Below, in pieces: positions 53,640 through 64,000 of a stretch of DNA of 64,000 nucleotides. A program made the position numbers and the translations under genes. The stretch is from Limnephilus marmoratus (lineage: Eukaryota; Arthropoda; Insecta; Trichoptera; Limnephilidae), in contig OU862934.1 of the NCBI GenBank assembly GCA_917880885.1, positions 32,224,734 to 32,288,733 of the forward strand. The letters run 5' to 3'. The notes under the pieces were generated by a model. The model did no database searches. It was not told where the DNA came from and worked only from the letters and a program-made list of their open reading frames with translations. The first letter of the stretch is position 1, and the number at the start of each line of letters is the position of its first letter.

Positions 53640-54350
53640 CGTACATGACATTGGAGGACCCACCACATACCCGCCCTGGTATAGGTAACAGATGGTTACC
53701 CCTTCAAGGCTCTTGCAAGGACTCTAATTTTTTTGGTAAAAACGACTCTACATTTGATAACGAAACTAAACCTCCAATGTCCCTGCATACGTTGTTAGCA
53801 AGCAGTATGCAAGTGCTTAGCGGGAAATACAGATACAATATGTGTTAGTATAACAAAAATAGGCAAGACAATGGGACAGGTTGGTGAAAGTCCACGAGGT
53901 GGCAAGCGCTGGGTGATTGTATCCAGCGTATCCTACAAGCACCTGATTGGGAGGAAGACACAGTAGATACGTAATAAAGGTATGGCAAACGGTTGGGAGT
54001 CCTCTCTAATCGATTGGCAGTCCCAGCAAGAATGCGCATGACGTTCGGTCTAGTCGTGAACCACACTCAGCTTCCGCGCCCCTTAGCCGGTTCCTCGGTG
54101 ATGCCTCAAAGAAAAGTAAATGGGAGATTGGGGGGAAATACCCGACGACCCTAAGGAATTCAGCGTCGAGTAGCCGGAGGCAAGGCGAAGGAGAGCCAAG
54201 GTCGCCCCCCCAAACCTAAAGCCTGCACATTTTGCTGGGGGTGGCGCAATTAATTTTAGAGGGCACCGTGCCATCGTCGACTGACTCCTGTTGATGCAAG
54301 GACGAGGTCTAGCGCACCCCCAGAAGGGGAAAAAGAAACATAACAACACA
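53640..54350 (-). repeat. 3' UTR block shared by three R1-type copies
   Basis: CCGCCCTGGTATAGGTAACA, GGACAGGTTGGTGAAAGTCC, GGTGATTGTATCCAGCG and CCCAGAAGGGGAAAAAGAAA recur at 16870-17760, and the first block also at 60910-61010. Confidence 0.75.
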
Positions 54351-54853
54351 GATAGATGCAGTTCAGTTCAGCCTTCTTAGCGAAGCAAAGTAGCATTGTG
54401 AGACTAAAAAGAAAAAGAGGAACAAAGAAACCTAAACAAAATAATAAAAAAAACAGAGTCGATTATGTTAGTTGAATCAATAGTGTTCCTTGGAATATGA
54501 AGCTGGAAAAAAAAAAAGAAGAAAAGCAAACAAAAATGATAAAAATAATGAAAATAATAAACAGGTATTTCGATAAAACCTCGTCTAGCATAGCTTAGTG
54601 AAATCTATAATAAACCATGTGAAAAGAAATAAAATAAGCAAAAAAAAGATAAGTTACACAAAAATAAAGGAAATAGGAATAACATGTATATAATAAAATA
54701 AGATAAAGGAACCTAAGATAGAGATGATATAACAAAAAAAAATATGCAGATATAAAGCATGAAACATAAAATACTAGCAGTAGATGTAATGAAGTAAAGA
54801 GAATGTCCGTGGATTCAAGAGCAGATACACCTGGCACCTACATGATTTTACAG

Positions 54854-57198
54854 CTAGTCAGCGACTCTAAGATCAGGCTTCACCTTATTCGAAACGAGAT
54901 CCGCATTCCAAGCTGGTCTCGTAGTAACTTGCAAGCCATCGAGCATTTCCTCTCGGGCATCCGTCAAAATCTCGCAGTGCCACAGAATGTGCTCGGCTGT
55001 TTGATCAGTATTACCGCAAGCGCAGTTAGAATGGGGTGTTAGAGAGAGACTATGAAGTCTCCCTCTGAACTCCCCGTGACCGGACAGAAGTTGGGTCACA
55101 TGATGATCCCTAGTGATGTGCGCCCCTTCCATTCTGAGTTTAACTGACGGGAAGAAGGAGAAAGTCCACCTTCCCGTATTTGACCTATCCCAACGTTCCT
55201 GCCATTCTCTCAAAATTCTTTCTCGCATCTCTCTAAGAAGTCCTGGAAGGGAAACTGCTCCACCTGGTATTAGCTCAATACCATGATGGGTGGCAGTTCT
55301 TCCTCTTGTTAGAAGCTTCTTTGTTAACACCTCCCTAATTTCAAGATCGATAGGCAAAACGCCGGCCAAAACTGACAGAGCGTCCGAAGCGACTGTTCTG
55401 TACGCACCCGAAAGCGCCAGCAAGGGGACTCGCTGGCCTCTCTTGAGCGCCGAGAGTATGAGTGCATTCTCCAGGCGGTGCTCCCACACAGAGGCCGCAT
55501 ACGAGACTTGCGCCACGTAAGCCCCCTTGTATAGGAGATGGAGCGCTGGAGACCGCAGTCCCCACTCGGCAGTAGAGATTCTTCTCAATTTCAAAAAGAG
55601 GGCCTGGGCCTTACTTGATACGCTTTTAACATGGGTCAAGAATGAGGACGTTCGATCCAAAGTGACGCCTAGGTATTTAGTGTTCTCAACGAATCGGATG
55701 TTGGTATCTCCCATTTTGATGGTGGGATTTCTACTTCTATTGAGGTTACCCTTCATCAGGAGTCCCATGGTCTTGTGGGGAGCGAAGGTCAGCCGATTTC
55801 TCTTTCCCCATTCTAAAGTCACACTTAAAACCTCTCCAGCTTTACTCTCAACTTCCTTTCTGCTGTTCCCCGAGACCAGATACAATTTGTCATCAGCGTA
55901 ATCCACCGAGATACATCCTTCAGGCAAGGGCAGCCTGGAGGAATCGTCAAACAAAATGTTCCAAAACTCAGGTCCAAGGATTGAACCCTGAGGACAACCC
56001 ATGTCAACTATTCGTTCAATCAGGTAGTCTCCAAAAGAAAGGATGATAGTTCTGTCGCAGAGGTAATCAGCGCAGATTTTGAATAGATTATGTGGACATT
56101 TCCTATTTTTGAGCTTGACAAGTATCATCGGCCACCACGCATGATCGAAGGCACCAGTGATATCGAGGAAGATTCCTATTACGTACCTCTTTTGGCAAGC
56201 CTTCACCCAGTCAAGCGCATACGTGATGGCGTGCTCAGTAGACATACCAGGGACAAAACCAAACTGCCGCTCGCAAGGTGGGGATAAGGTATGACGTAAA
56301 CGCTGCCGAATCAGTTTCTCCAGGATCTTCCCCAGGACAGGTAGCAGGGTGATTGGACGGTACGCCTTCACGTCCGACCTTGGTTTATCGTTCCCCTTTG
56401 GTATAATCCTAAGCACGCCCCTCTTCCATTCAGAAGGGAAAGTTCCTCTTCTCATGCATGTATCCATCACCTGGAAGAGCTCCTCCTTGGCGTGGATCCA
56501 TACTTGCTTCGCTATTATTCCATTGAGCCTATCATGCCCTGGTGCCTTCTTAAGACCCAAACCCTTGATTATCAGCTCGATTTCCGCTTTAGTTACTGGT
56601 GTCATCCTAACCTCCTGGGCAAGGTTTCTCGGTGGGAGCCGTGACAGATTTCTAATCTGTTTGTGGTGGTCGCTTTCCCCAATTAATGAATCTACAGGAA
56701 CTAACTTACCCAGAAGTGTATTGAGAGTGGATGCCACGTCCACACTTTCAACGTTCATTCCGTCCTTTTCGGTTATTACACTAGTCAAATACCGGTCAGA
56801 GCCTTTTCCCGTTTTATCAATGGCGCTGTGGATATCCCACGAGTTGGCGTTGCCCACTTCTTGTATCCAATTATGCCATGCAGCTCGTTTCGCTGAGAGG
56901 ACGGCCTGTTTGAAGGCTTTACGGGAGCCACTGAGTCGTGACTGAAGGGCATATGTCTCCTCCTGCGTACACTCGCCACGTCTGGACACGCTCAGGGCTC
57001 GATAGGCTCTCTTATAGGCCCCTTTCAGTGAAGTCAGCTCACTCGACCACCACGGCGTCCTGATAACCGTCTTTAGGTTTGATCTTCCCAAAGACAGCTC
57101 GGCAGCTGATACCACGGCTGCATTAAAAAAATTCCCCAAATTATCTGGATCTCTAGCTGCTACGTCGTGAAATCCCCTTAAAGTATCACGTAGAGCAT
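54854..57198 (-). pseudogene. R1-clade ORF2: reverse transcriptase and C-terminal knuckle, endonuclease missing
   Basis: A long open frame whose reverse transcriptase would copy RNA at a nicked target. Counting from codon 1 at 57139: KKAPGHDRLNG (197-207), FLDITGAFDHAWW (324-336), GCPQGSILGP (381-390) and YADD (414-417), then KYLGVTLDR (488-496). The R1-type tail follows, with QRVPLLALSGAYRT and a terminal C-x-C-x8-H-x4-C knuckle (C706, C708, H717, C722). All catalytic residues are present and there is no internal stop. Reading upstream, the frame is open to about 57198, where it meets the deletion. The normal N-terminal endonuclease is absent, so the frame has no proper start. Confidence 0.85.
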
Positions 57199-57219
57199 GG
57201 ACTTACGGACTCACGAGAC

Positions 57220-57341
57220 TTCCTGAGTGGATCGAAGTGCCCTCCTAAGGTCCGTATTTTCTTTCGCTAAAAGTTGGAAATTTGTCAAAATTTCACCCTG
57301 CTATTGCTCAACCTCTTCATGCTCATCTGAGTCAGACTCCA
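57220..57341 (-). pseudogene. Start of the R1-clade ORF1 (gag), remnant
   Basis: The ATG at 57341 reads MESDSDEHEEVEQ, then a stop, then GEILTNFQLLAKENTDLRRA. The acidic start and a heptad-like stretch resemble the first residues of the gag at 61476-63119. The rest of ORF1 is lost at the junction with ORF2. Confidence 0.55.
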
Positions 57342-58386
57342 TTATGACTCTCGAAACAGGGAAGCCGTCACGAGTGATAAAATCTCTTTAAAAATAAAAT
57401 AAAGAACAATAGTATAGAAAAAAAAAAAAAAAAAAAATATTTTTTTTTTTTTTTTAGAAGAAGAAGAAGACTTCGTAAGATTGTTGTATGCTTTACCGGA
57501 CTAACCCTCACCAGTAAGCATCTATTAAAAAAAAATTAAAAATCAATGTTTATTTGTCTATTTTAGGTACAGAATTTTTAAAAACTGGGTAAAAGGAAGA
57601 AGAAGACGATGTTTTTCAGCTTCGGGTGCCTCCTCTCTACTTGAATTCACACATTGAACTTATTAAAAAAAAATTGGCGTATTAATTAAAATGTAAAGAC
57701 GTTTTTTGTATAAAGTTGTTGGAATGAAACTTGATGAATAGACCGTTGATGAAAAGACACTTTATTTACTAACAATTTCAACTACCGTCAGTTAATAATT
57801 GTAAACTTGAATAACTTTTTAATTATATAACCGAACTAAAATATCTTTTCAGTAACTGGTAGGGATTTTTGATCCCCGTCCGATTTTATACGGGTGTTCA
57901 AGAAATTTAACGGAATTAATCGCGTATGAGTCACTTTAAGAATTAATATATCGCAAGGTTTGACCTTTGGGTCAAAACTCGTTTTCAGTTTTTAAATCGT
58001 AGATTAACGCTAGACACTATATTTAAACACTATATAACTAAAAATTATCACTAATAGGAACAGATTTGGTACTTATAAACTATAATAGAGTTATAAAACT
58101 GCACTATTGTTCGCAGAAATACACTTAAGTAAAACGTCACTTTCGCAATTAAATTTGTAAATTTACACTTAACTGTGATAAATATTCACAGAAAATATAT
58201 TTATGTGATGGGGATAGAATCCCTACTCACTTATAACGTATACAAATCACTAAAAAATAAACTTTTACCGTATTTTTAGAGTTAGATTCGGGACAAGTTT
58301 TAAGGATGACAGTGTCAGCCGGGGGCCGAACCGAACTGACGTATATACGTACATGACAATATTGCGTAATCTTGTATGTTTTATCT
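57342..58386. other. 5' UTR of the R1-type copy plus flanking AT-rich DNA
   Basis: GGGGATAGAATCCCTACTC near 58209 parallels GGGGATTAACTCCTCGAAC at 63383, suggesting homologous 5' ends. A/T-runs lie at 57419-57460. Confidence 0.45.
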
Positions 58387-58430
58387 GCCTTGATGATGGA
58401 CACTGCAACGCTGTACGAAACGTTGGCTAA
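58387..58430 (+). ncRNA. Decayed hammerhead-ribozyme-like motif
   Basis: TTGATGA (58390-58396) stands where CTGATGA is expected. Stem II GGACA/TGTAC has one mismatch; GAAA is at 58417-58420, then CGTT and GGCT. The following AGGAGGTAGCGCCACATG matches the arms of 34899-35100. The change in the first core base should abolish cleavage. Confidence 0.45.
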
Positions 58431-58889
58431 AGAAGGAGGTAGCGCCACATGACATAACATCCCAAAAAAAATAATGAAAATTACTTAATCGCCGCTGATA
58501 TGGAAATCTTGGCGGAAAATCTTGCCGGCAATAAATTTTCGAAAAATGTTGTCTACCACAGCCTTCAAATACTAAAAGTTCAAGATTTCATTTCGAGCCA
58601 TAGGTAATTGAAAAATATAGAAAACAAATAATTTTCCTCGTCTTTGAGATTAAAAAGGAAATAGTCGGGATATTACATCCGTTCTAGCCTCGCTGCATAC
58701 TCCTGCGGGACTCGTATCAGTAGAGATGTTGGAATAGCCAAGAAGTTGAGAGTCGAGTGGTGATCGCTAGGGCAGATCGAACTGTGCGCCAATAATGAGA
58801 CGATATTAAAAAACGTTCAAATCAAAATATTCTCAAAACTTTTTATTTTATTATAATAGTAAACAATAGTTAGGTTTTAGGTTAGTTTA
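58431..58889. other. Unannotated DNA
   Basis: No gene or repeat recognised beyond the arm sequence at its start. Confidence 0.4.
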
Positions 58890-59155
58890 TGAATGGATTC
58901 TGCCGCCCCGGGAACCGTTTATTGTTTATTGGACAACCAACACACCTGCCATAGGTCACCCCAAGTGGTTCACAACGTTTGGTGATTTAGCAGAGGTGCC
59001 AGGGTTCATAGGGTGAGGTTTGCCTAGGTCGTGGGGCGAATGCGCCTGCCCACTTTCTGCGTGGTGGACCGAATCGCGAGTAACTGGAGTGACTCAGCCT
59101 AGACCTCTCTAGGCGGACTCTCTCGACCCATCGGCCTGCACCGCAGTAACTCCTG
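58890..59155 (+). mobile_element. UTR-only LINE derivative, split by a LINE
   Basis: Carries GCCGCCCCGGGAACCG, CACCCCAAGTGGTTCAC and CTCTCGACCCATCGGCC. The family's 3' part (CCTTCTCAGAAATTCATCTC, then CTTCCTCTCCCTAAAAA) reappears at 60783-60835, beyond the inserted LINE. Confidence 0.7.
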
Positions 59156-59160
59156 GACTC

Positions 59161-60338
59161 CCCCAAATTCCTATCGTAGACCTAACATCTGAAATATATA
59201 AATCTTTAGATAACAAAAAAAAATGTATTGGAATATTTGTCGACTTACGAAAAGCTTTTGACAGTATATCACATTCGAATCTTATCTCTAAACTAAAGAA
59301 AATTGGTATAACCAATAATGCCCTAACGTGGATCGACAATTACCTATTTCATAGAGAGCAATTTGTCAAATTAAATGGTTTTCTCAGCGATTCTCAAATC
59401 AGTAAATTTGGAATCCCGCAGGGAACAGTATTGGGACCAATTCTCTTTATCATTTATGTTAATGATATTTTTAAACTCACCATTAAATCCAAAATAATAT
59501 CTTACGCTGATGACACAGCAATTTTAGCTGAGGGATCAACGTGGAATGAAACTCGGAGAACGGCGGAATCAGATATAAATTTAATTAAAAAATGGTTTGA
59601 TCACAATTTACTATCTCTAAATACAGATAAAACTTTTGTAATTCCTTTCACTCTGACTAAAAAGGCTACCCCTGAAAATCTAAATATATGTATACACTCA
59701 TATAATTGTAATTCAAATTCATATATATGTAAACCTGATTGCTCTGTACTCCCTATTAAAACCAATGTTAAATACCTTGGGGTAACTATAGACAGTAACA
59801 TAAAGTGGAAGATGCAAATCAGCACAACAGTTGAGAGACTAAGAAAATTAGTGTACATTTTCATTAGAATTCGAAACATTTTAAATATTAGTATGTTAAG
59901 AACTATTTACTTTTCCTTAATCCAATCAGTGCTACAGTATGGAATTGTTGGTTGGGGCGGTGCATTCAAAACTTCTCTTTTACCATTGGAAATCATTCAA
60001 AAATTAAGTATAAAAATAATTTAAAAAAAGCCATATGATTACCCCACTATCAAATTATTTCAAGATTTTAAAGTACCTTCACTTCATGTTATTTATAAAA
60101 AAATTACAATTCTACAAACACAAAAAGATTGCTTCAATAATGAGAGCTTCACTCCTTTTTCAAGGAGCATTAGAACAAATATCCTGGGCTCTATGACTGT
60201 CCCGCGTTGTAACACCACCACAGCTCAACAATACTATAAATATATTGGAGTTAAATGGTTTAACCAATTACCAGTTAATTTAAGATTGGAAACAAATTAT
60301 AAAAAATTCAAAAAATCAATTAAAGCTCTTTATATATA
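59161..60338 (+). pseudogene. LINE ORF2, reverse transcriptase from motif A to the end
   Basis: Open from 59161 with CIGIFVDLRKAFDSISH (motif A), FGIPQGTVLGPILFIIYVND (motif B region), ISYADDTAIL (YADD at about 59504), LSLNTDKTFVIPF and NVKYLGVTIDSNIKWK. A stop at 60022-60024 interrupts the C-terminal tail, which continues in frame to VKWFNQLPVNLRLE and ends at 60338. The residues needed for catalysis are intact, but the endonuclease and the palm N-terminus are missing. Jockey/CR1-like by motif style. Confidence 0.8.
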
Positions 60339-60758
60339 ACTTATCACAATCACTACATCTTATAATGTTTTATTTATAAACACAATTGTAATATCTGATA
60401 TCCTTTTTCTTTCTTTAATTTTCACCTTTCTTTTTTATATCCTCTTCATTCTGCTTATGTTTTATATATTATATAAAACTATAAATGCATATTATTATAT
60501 ATACGATTTTTTTTCTTTGTATACTGTTAATTACCCATCAATTGATCTATATGTATATAAAAAAAATTATATATTATTTAAACTTATATAAAAATTAATA
60601 TCTACATTCGTTGTCTCCGCCTTTTTAACACGAGCTTTGCTAAAAAAAAAGGTGTAAGACGTATTAAATAAATTTTTTTTTTTTTTTCAAAAAACTTTAT
60701 TTATACACAAAAACATGAAATTTTTGTAAAATTTATTTAATAAAAATAAAAATAAAAT

Positions 60759-60781
60759 ATATATATATATATATATATATA
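60759..60781. repeat. (AT)n microsatellite
   Basis: About 11 TA units at the 3' end of the inserted LINE. Confidence 0.9.
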
Positions 60782-60782
60782 T

Positions 60783-60835
60783 CTTTTTCCTTCTCAGAAA
60801 TTCATCTCCTTCCTCTCCCTAAAAAAACTCCCACA
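60783..60835 (+). mobile_element. 3' part of the split UTR-only derivative
   Basis: Matches the family's 3' block (CTTCCTCTCCCTAAAAAAAC then CCACAC) in the same orientation as 58890-59155. Confidence 0.6.
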
Positions 60836-60844
60836 CCAGTGGCG

Positions 60845-63420
60845 GTCTGTGAGTTTTCAGTAGAGATGAAGCGGATATCCTTGCACTTGAGGTAATCCAA
60901 CCGCTTTCCCGCCCTGGTATAAGTAACAGATGGTTACTCCTTCAGAGCTCTCACAAGGACTCTAATTTTTTTTAATAAACGAAGCTACTTATAATGCACG
61001 AAGCTAAACTCTCAAATGTCCCTGTAAAACAGGAGTTAGTCTGAAAATGGGGTGATGGGTTAGTGTAATGAATGATGAACATAACATGAGATAAATACAG
61101 AGAACATGATTAATATTATTTTATAAAACTTTACAGAAAAATATAAGAAAAAACAATGCCATCACTCAAAACAATGGAAAAATAATAACTGCAAAACTAT
61201 TAAGATTACAAGTAAAGTCACCTGAAAGATACAGAGACTGAGGTGGAGTAGACAATACAAAATATATAAAGTTCTAGGAACTTTGCTCAACCAAAATCAA
61301 CATAACTAGAATGATACACAGCGATATCACAATAAAAGAAAAAATAAGATAAAAAAACTAAAAATTTCTTTTCACACAAAATTTAAATTTAAATTAAAAA
61401 AGTGATACACAGAAAGATCACAATAAGAAAAAATAAAAAAAGAAATATGTAACATACCTAAACTTGAAAGGAGGATCAAGGACGACCATAATCGGTCATC
61501 CTGACTTGTATATCGATAGCGGCTCGCTGTGCAGGACAGTTTCTATCACCCGTGGGGTGATCATCTTTTTTTTTAAAACGTCTGCAAGTAGCACAGACAG
61601 CGGCCTCTGCCTTTTTGGGGCAATCCTCATAATCGTGACCACTTTCGGCACAATGACGACACGTAATTACTTCCTGAATGCAAGTCTTGCTTACATGGCC
61701 ATACAGGTGACACCTGAAACATCTGATGGCTCCAATAAAATCGCGAACGCGACAGGCGTTCCACCCAAGAAAGCAATGACCGCTATCCACTAGAATCTTC
61801 CTAACCTCAGGATGAACGGTAACCACCATATTCATAGTAGGTTGGCCACGTTTCCCAAAGAGTGAAACGCGCCGCATCGTTCTCAAATGATCCTCCCTTG
61901 TAATTATAGATTTACGCTCAATATTATTAACAAAAATTTCTTTGAAAAGTTCGGGGTCACCGGAAATATCGCAGCTGGGAACATCATATAATACAATTTT
62001 TGGTAGTCTGCCAAGAGGCTGTACTACCTTGATGCCAGAAGCACCAAATTTTTCAGTGTTCTTTTTAATATTATCCAAACCAACAGTATTAGATGTCTGC
62101 AGGAGAATTCCTGCACCTTTTATTTTTCTCGAACGGACAATCTGAAAGCCATCAGTAGATGGGTTCAGAACGGATGTGATGATCTTCTTAGTTTCATCGG
62201 AAGTTTTACCTTCCGGAATACTGGGGTACAGGAGTACAGTGGGCTGTAAAGGAACTATCGGTCGCTCAACTCCACCATAAACCAATTTAGCGGATCGGTC
62301 TCCAGCCACAATTCCAGCGTACGATCTCACTGGTTGTGATGTCACACCGGAATCCATTACACCCGGTATAGATGCCTGTGCAGCTATAATTTTATCAACT
62401 TTATTAGACATTTCAGCCAGTGCATTCATCATTTCATCAATAGTGGCACTTCGAGATTTTGCACTATTCAAGTCTAAAGCGAGCGAGGTGAAATCAGACA
62501 TCAAAGAGTCCACGATCTTCATAATTTCTGACTTGTCTGATTTTTTCATTTGGTTGGTGCCGTCGTTCACGATTTTTACTATTTGCATACATCGTTCAAG
62601 AGAGGAGACAATCCGAATTTGCTCCGCGTGTGGTGAGTCGCTGAACCTCGTCCTCTTTCTATTGTCTTGGTTAGGCGACTGTTCGATTGTGACCACTGTA
62701 GCAGAAGTACCAGGGGCTGGTAAAATTTCGTCCTCAGAATCACTATCATGTAGAGAGGTAACACTCGAGGGAATTGGATTGACAGTATCTAAACGTGGCA
62801 ACACAAGCGTTTCAGGAAGAGCCAAAGAGGATATGGACCCAGTCATTTCTGTAATTAATTTAAGTAATTTTTTCTTAGATTTCTTTATTCCATTAAGAAT
62901 TGCCTGATCATTCACTGAAAGTATACTTTTCTGTTCCAATAAAATTAATTGTAGATCATATTCTTTCAGTGTTTGCATCATTTCTCGCATTTTTTTGTTT
63001 TGGCGTTTTGTTTGCGAAGCCATCATTTTCAATTCTTGAGGACTCAAAGATTTCAATTTCTCTAGATTAGAATCCTCTTCATCCTCAAAATCGCTCGAAT
63101 AATTACCGTGTGATGTCATTATCAAACGGTGAGAATTTACTTTGTACCTAGGCACACTTTTTGTTAAAAATTTACTAAACAACGTCTGATATCGTAATTG
63201 CGCACTATATCACTAATTAATATTACTAATTAAATCTATGTGTATACTTATAACCTATCAAACTGTTGTTTTAATACATATATACACTACGAACTTAAAT
63301 CAAAGAAACGTCACTTTGTCACAAAGTTGAAATTAATCACTTATATAGTTTAAATTAAGACAGGTAAATGGATTGTTGTGACGGGGATTAACTCCTCGAA
63401 CACGTAAATGCGAAAAACAT
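60845..63420 (-). mobile_element. R1-clade LINE, internally deleted (keeps gag only)
   Basis: 5' UTR (63420-63183), complete ORF1, then directly a 3' UTR whose end (CCGCCCTGGTATAAGTAACA near 60910) matches the R1-type copies at 53640 and 16870. ORF2 is entirely absent. Confidence 0.75.
61476..63182 (-). CDS. R1-clade ORF1, gag-like nucleic-acid-binding protein, intact frame
   Basis: 568 codons without a stop; a second ATG at 63119 (MTSHGNYSSDFEDEED) is a likely start. The N-terminus is acidic, followed by a region rich in K, Q and E likely to form coiled coil (about 40-85), a Ser/Asp-rich linker, another helical stretch (about 200-275) and an RRM-like part around VLLYPSIPEG and LPKIVLYDVPS. 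Three knuckles end it: C488-C491-H496-C501, C508-C511-H516-C521 and C530-C533-H542-C549. This is the three-CCHC layout of R1, jockey and I gag proteins, which coat the element RNA. The frame could still be translated even though its ORF2 is lost, and could act for other copies. Confidence 0.85.
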   Translation of the reverse strand: MFSKFLTKSVPRYKVNSHRLIMTSHGNYSSDFEDEEDSNLEKLKSLSPQELKMMASQTKRQNKKMREMMQTLKEYDLQLILLEQKSILSVNDQAILNGIKKSKKKLLKLITEMTGSISSLALPETLVLPRLDTVNPIPSSVTSLHDSDSEDEILPAPGTSATVVTIEQSPNQDNRKRTRFSDSPHAEQIRIVSSLERCMQIVKIVNDGTNQMKKSDKSEIMKIVDSLMSDFTSLALDLNSAKSRSATIDEMMNALAEMSNKVDKIIAAQASIPGVMDSGVTSQPVRSYAGIVAGDRSAKLVYGGVERPIVPLQPTVLLYPSIPEGKTSDETKKIITSVLNPSTDGFQIVRSRKIKGAGILLQTSNTVGLDNIKKNTEKFGASGIKVVQPLGRLPKIVLYDVPSCDISGDPELFKEIFVNNIERKSIITREDHLRTMRRVSLFGKRGQPTMNMVVTVHPEVRKILVDSGHCFLGWNACRVRDFIGAIRCFRCHLYGHVSKTCIQEVITCRHCAESGHDYEDCPKKAEAAVCATCRRFKKKDDHPTGDRNCPAQRAAIDIQVRMTDYGRP

Positions 63421-64000
63421 GTTTAAAAAAAGGTTCTCAACCGATTTATTTTTAGTTAAATAGCGGACCGGGTTTGAAACGCGCAGCGCCATACGAAGGC
63501 AACAATAATAACGGATATCCGGTAACTATCCGGTATCCGGCCTAAATTTACTATCCGGCCGGATATTGAGTTACTATCCGGTATACGGCCGGATAGTAAA
63601 TTTAGGCCGGATAGGCTGGATACCGGATATTCAAAAACTACGACAATTTCCTATAATAAAATGCAATACATTAATCTTTGTGAGGTAAATATCAATAAAA
63701 TGGCTTATAATTATGACGGCTTTTATTTAAAGTCGAAAAAGTTACAAAAAAGGCATCAGGCCTTCCAAAAAACTAAAATTTTCTTCTGAGATATTCACTC
63801 TAATGATAAATACATAAATAGTAAATATCTAAACTAAAAACTTTTAGTAAAAACTTACAAAAACTTCGCAGAGTAGCGAAAACTTAAATTAACTTGATAA
63901 ACTAATCACAGTCACCATTATAGTGAACTAAAAATCGTAAAAATACAGAGATTATTGAAATGATTAAATACTGACATTGAAGCACCATAATATACTTCTT
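63421..64000. other. AT-rich DNA with a CCGGATA-rich palindrome
   Basis: Apart from the palindrome at 63510-63632 nothing is recognised. Confidence 0.5.
63510..63632. repeat. TATCCGG-rich inverted repeat
   Basis: GGCCTAAATTTACTATCCGG and CCGGATAGTAAATTTAGGCC form an inverted pair around further TATCCGG/CCGGATA units. It looks like a MITE or foldback core; no clear ends were found. Confidence 0.75.

Larger units (their letters stand above)
53640..58240 (-). mobile_element. R1-clade LINE, internally deleted (keeps reverse transcriptase)
   Basis: From 5' to 3' on the minus strand: a 5' UTR (58240-57345) resembling that at 63183-63420, about 40 codons of ORF1, then directly the reverse transcriptase part of ORF2, then a long 3' UTR (54850-53640) shared with 16870-17760 and 60845-61060. 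Most of gag and the whole endonuclease are missing. Confidence 0.75.
59156..60782 (+). mobile_element. 5'-truncated LINE with reverse transcriptase, AT-microsatellite tail
   Basis: Lies between the two halves of a UTR-only derivative. It starts inside the reverse transcriptase, has an AT-rich 3' UTR after 60338 and ends near a run of TA dinucleotides (60759-60781). Confidence 0.65.

Noticed and set aside
55527..56945. Plus-strand frames up to 198 codons
   Set aside because: Antisense shadows of the R1-type reverse transcriptase, with no motif of their own.
58890..60835. Chimeric fusion of a short LINE derivative with a different reverse transcriptase
   Set aside because: The derivative's 3' part resumes at 60783 in the same orientation, so this is a simple nested insertion.

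Overview
The window looks like a piece of an arthropod, most likely insect, nuclear genome made almost entirely of transposable elements. The clues are R1-type, jockey-type and RTE-type LINEs, a Ty3/gypsy and a BEL/Pao element, Helitron-type repeats, tRNA-derived SINEs and AT-rich intergenic DNA. I see no convincing cellular protein gene, rRNA, operon or CRISPR array. Nearly every long open frame is part of a retroelement, and most are broken by stops, frameshifts, deletions or nested insertions.

1-12 kb: a jockey-like LINE (about 1962-10897) sits in an older repeat whose uninterrupted relative lies at 20747-21240. The LINE is itself interrupted by a tRNA-derived SINE in ORF1 and by a Ty3/gypsy element (4478-8448, matching 276-bp LTRs, 5-bp target duplication) in ORF2. 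12-24 kb: SINEs, LINE 3' ends, MITEs, Helitron-like repeats and a foldback element with a hammerhead-ribozyme-like core in each arm (17828-18057). 24-36 kb: a 413-bp tandem array carrying tRNA-like units, a Helitron helicase tail, a decayed BEL/Pao element with an unusually long open frame, and a second hammerhead-like inverted repeat.

36-45 kb: a large LTR-bounded element (36365-44856) with 690-bp direct repeats, a CTAC duplication and no recognisable gag or pol. Inside are a 45-bp minisatellite, a 333-bp near-perfect inverted repeat and several other tandem repeats. 45-50 kb: a nearly intact single-ORF LINE (45642-49222, minus strand). It appears to be the parent of a very common short family found throughout the window, made of its 5' UTR joined to its 3' UTR with the ORF removed. 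53-64 kb: two related R1-clade LINEs on the minus strand with complementary losses, one keeping the reverse transcriptase and the other keeping the gag-like ORF1. A truncated LINE lies between them, inserted into a short UTR-only element.

The genes do not form a pathway. What can be read is the history: autonomous LINEs supply enzymes, UTR-only derivatives and SINEs probably move in trans, and later insertions nest in older ones. The items most worth following up are the hammerhead-like foldbacks, the coding-free LTR element with its long hairpin, the UTR-UTR LINE derivatives, and the tRNA-like foldback array.
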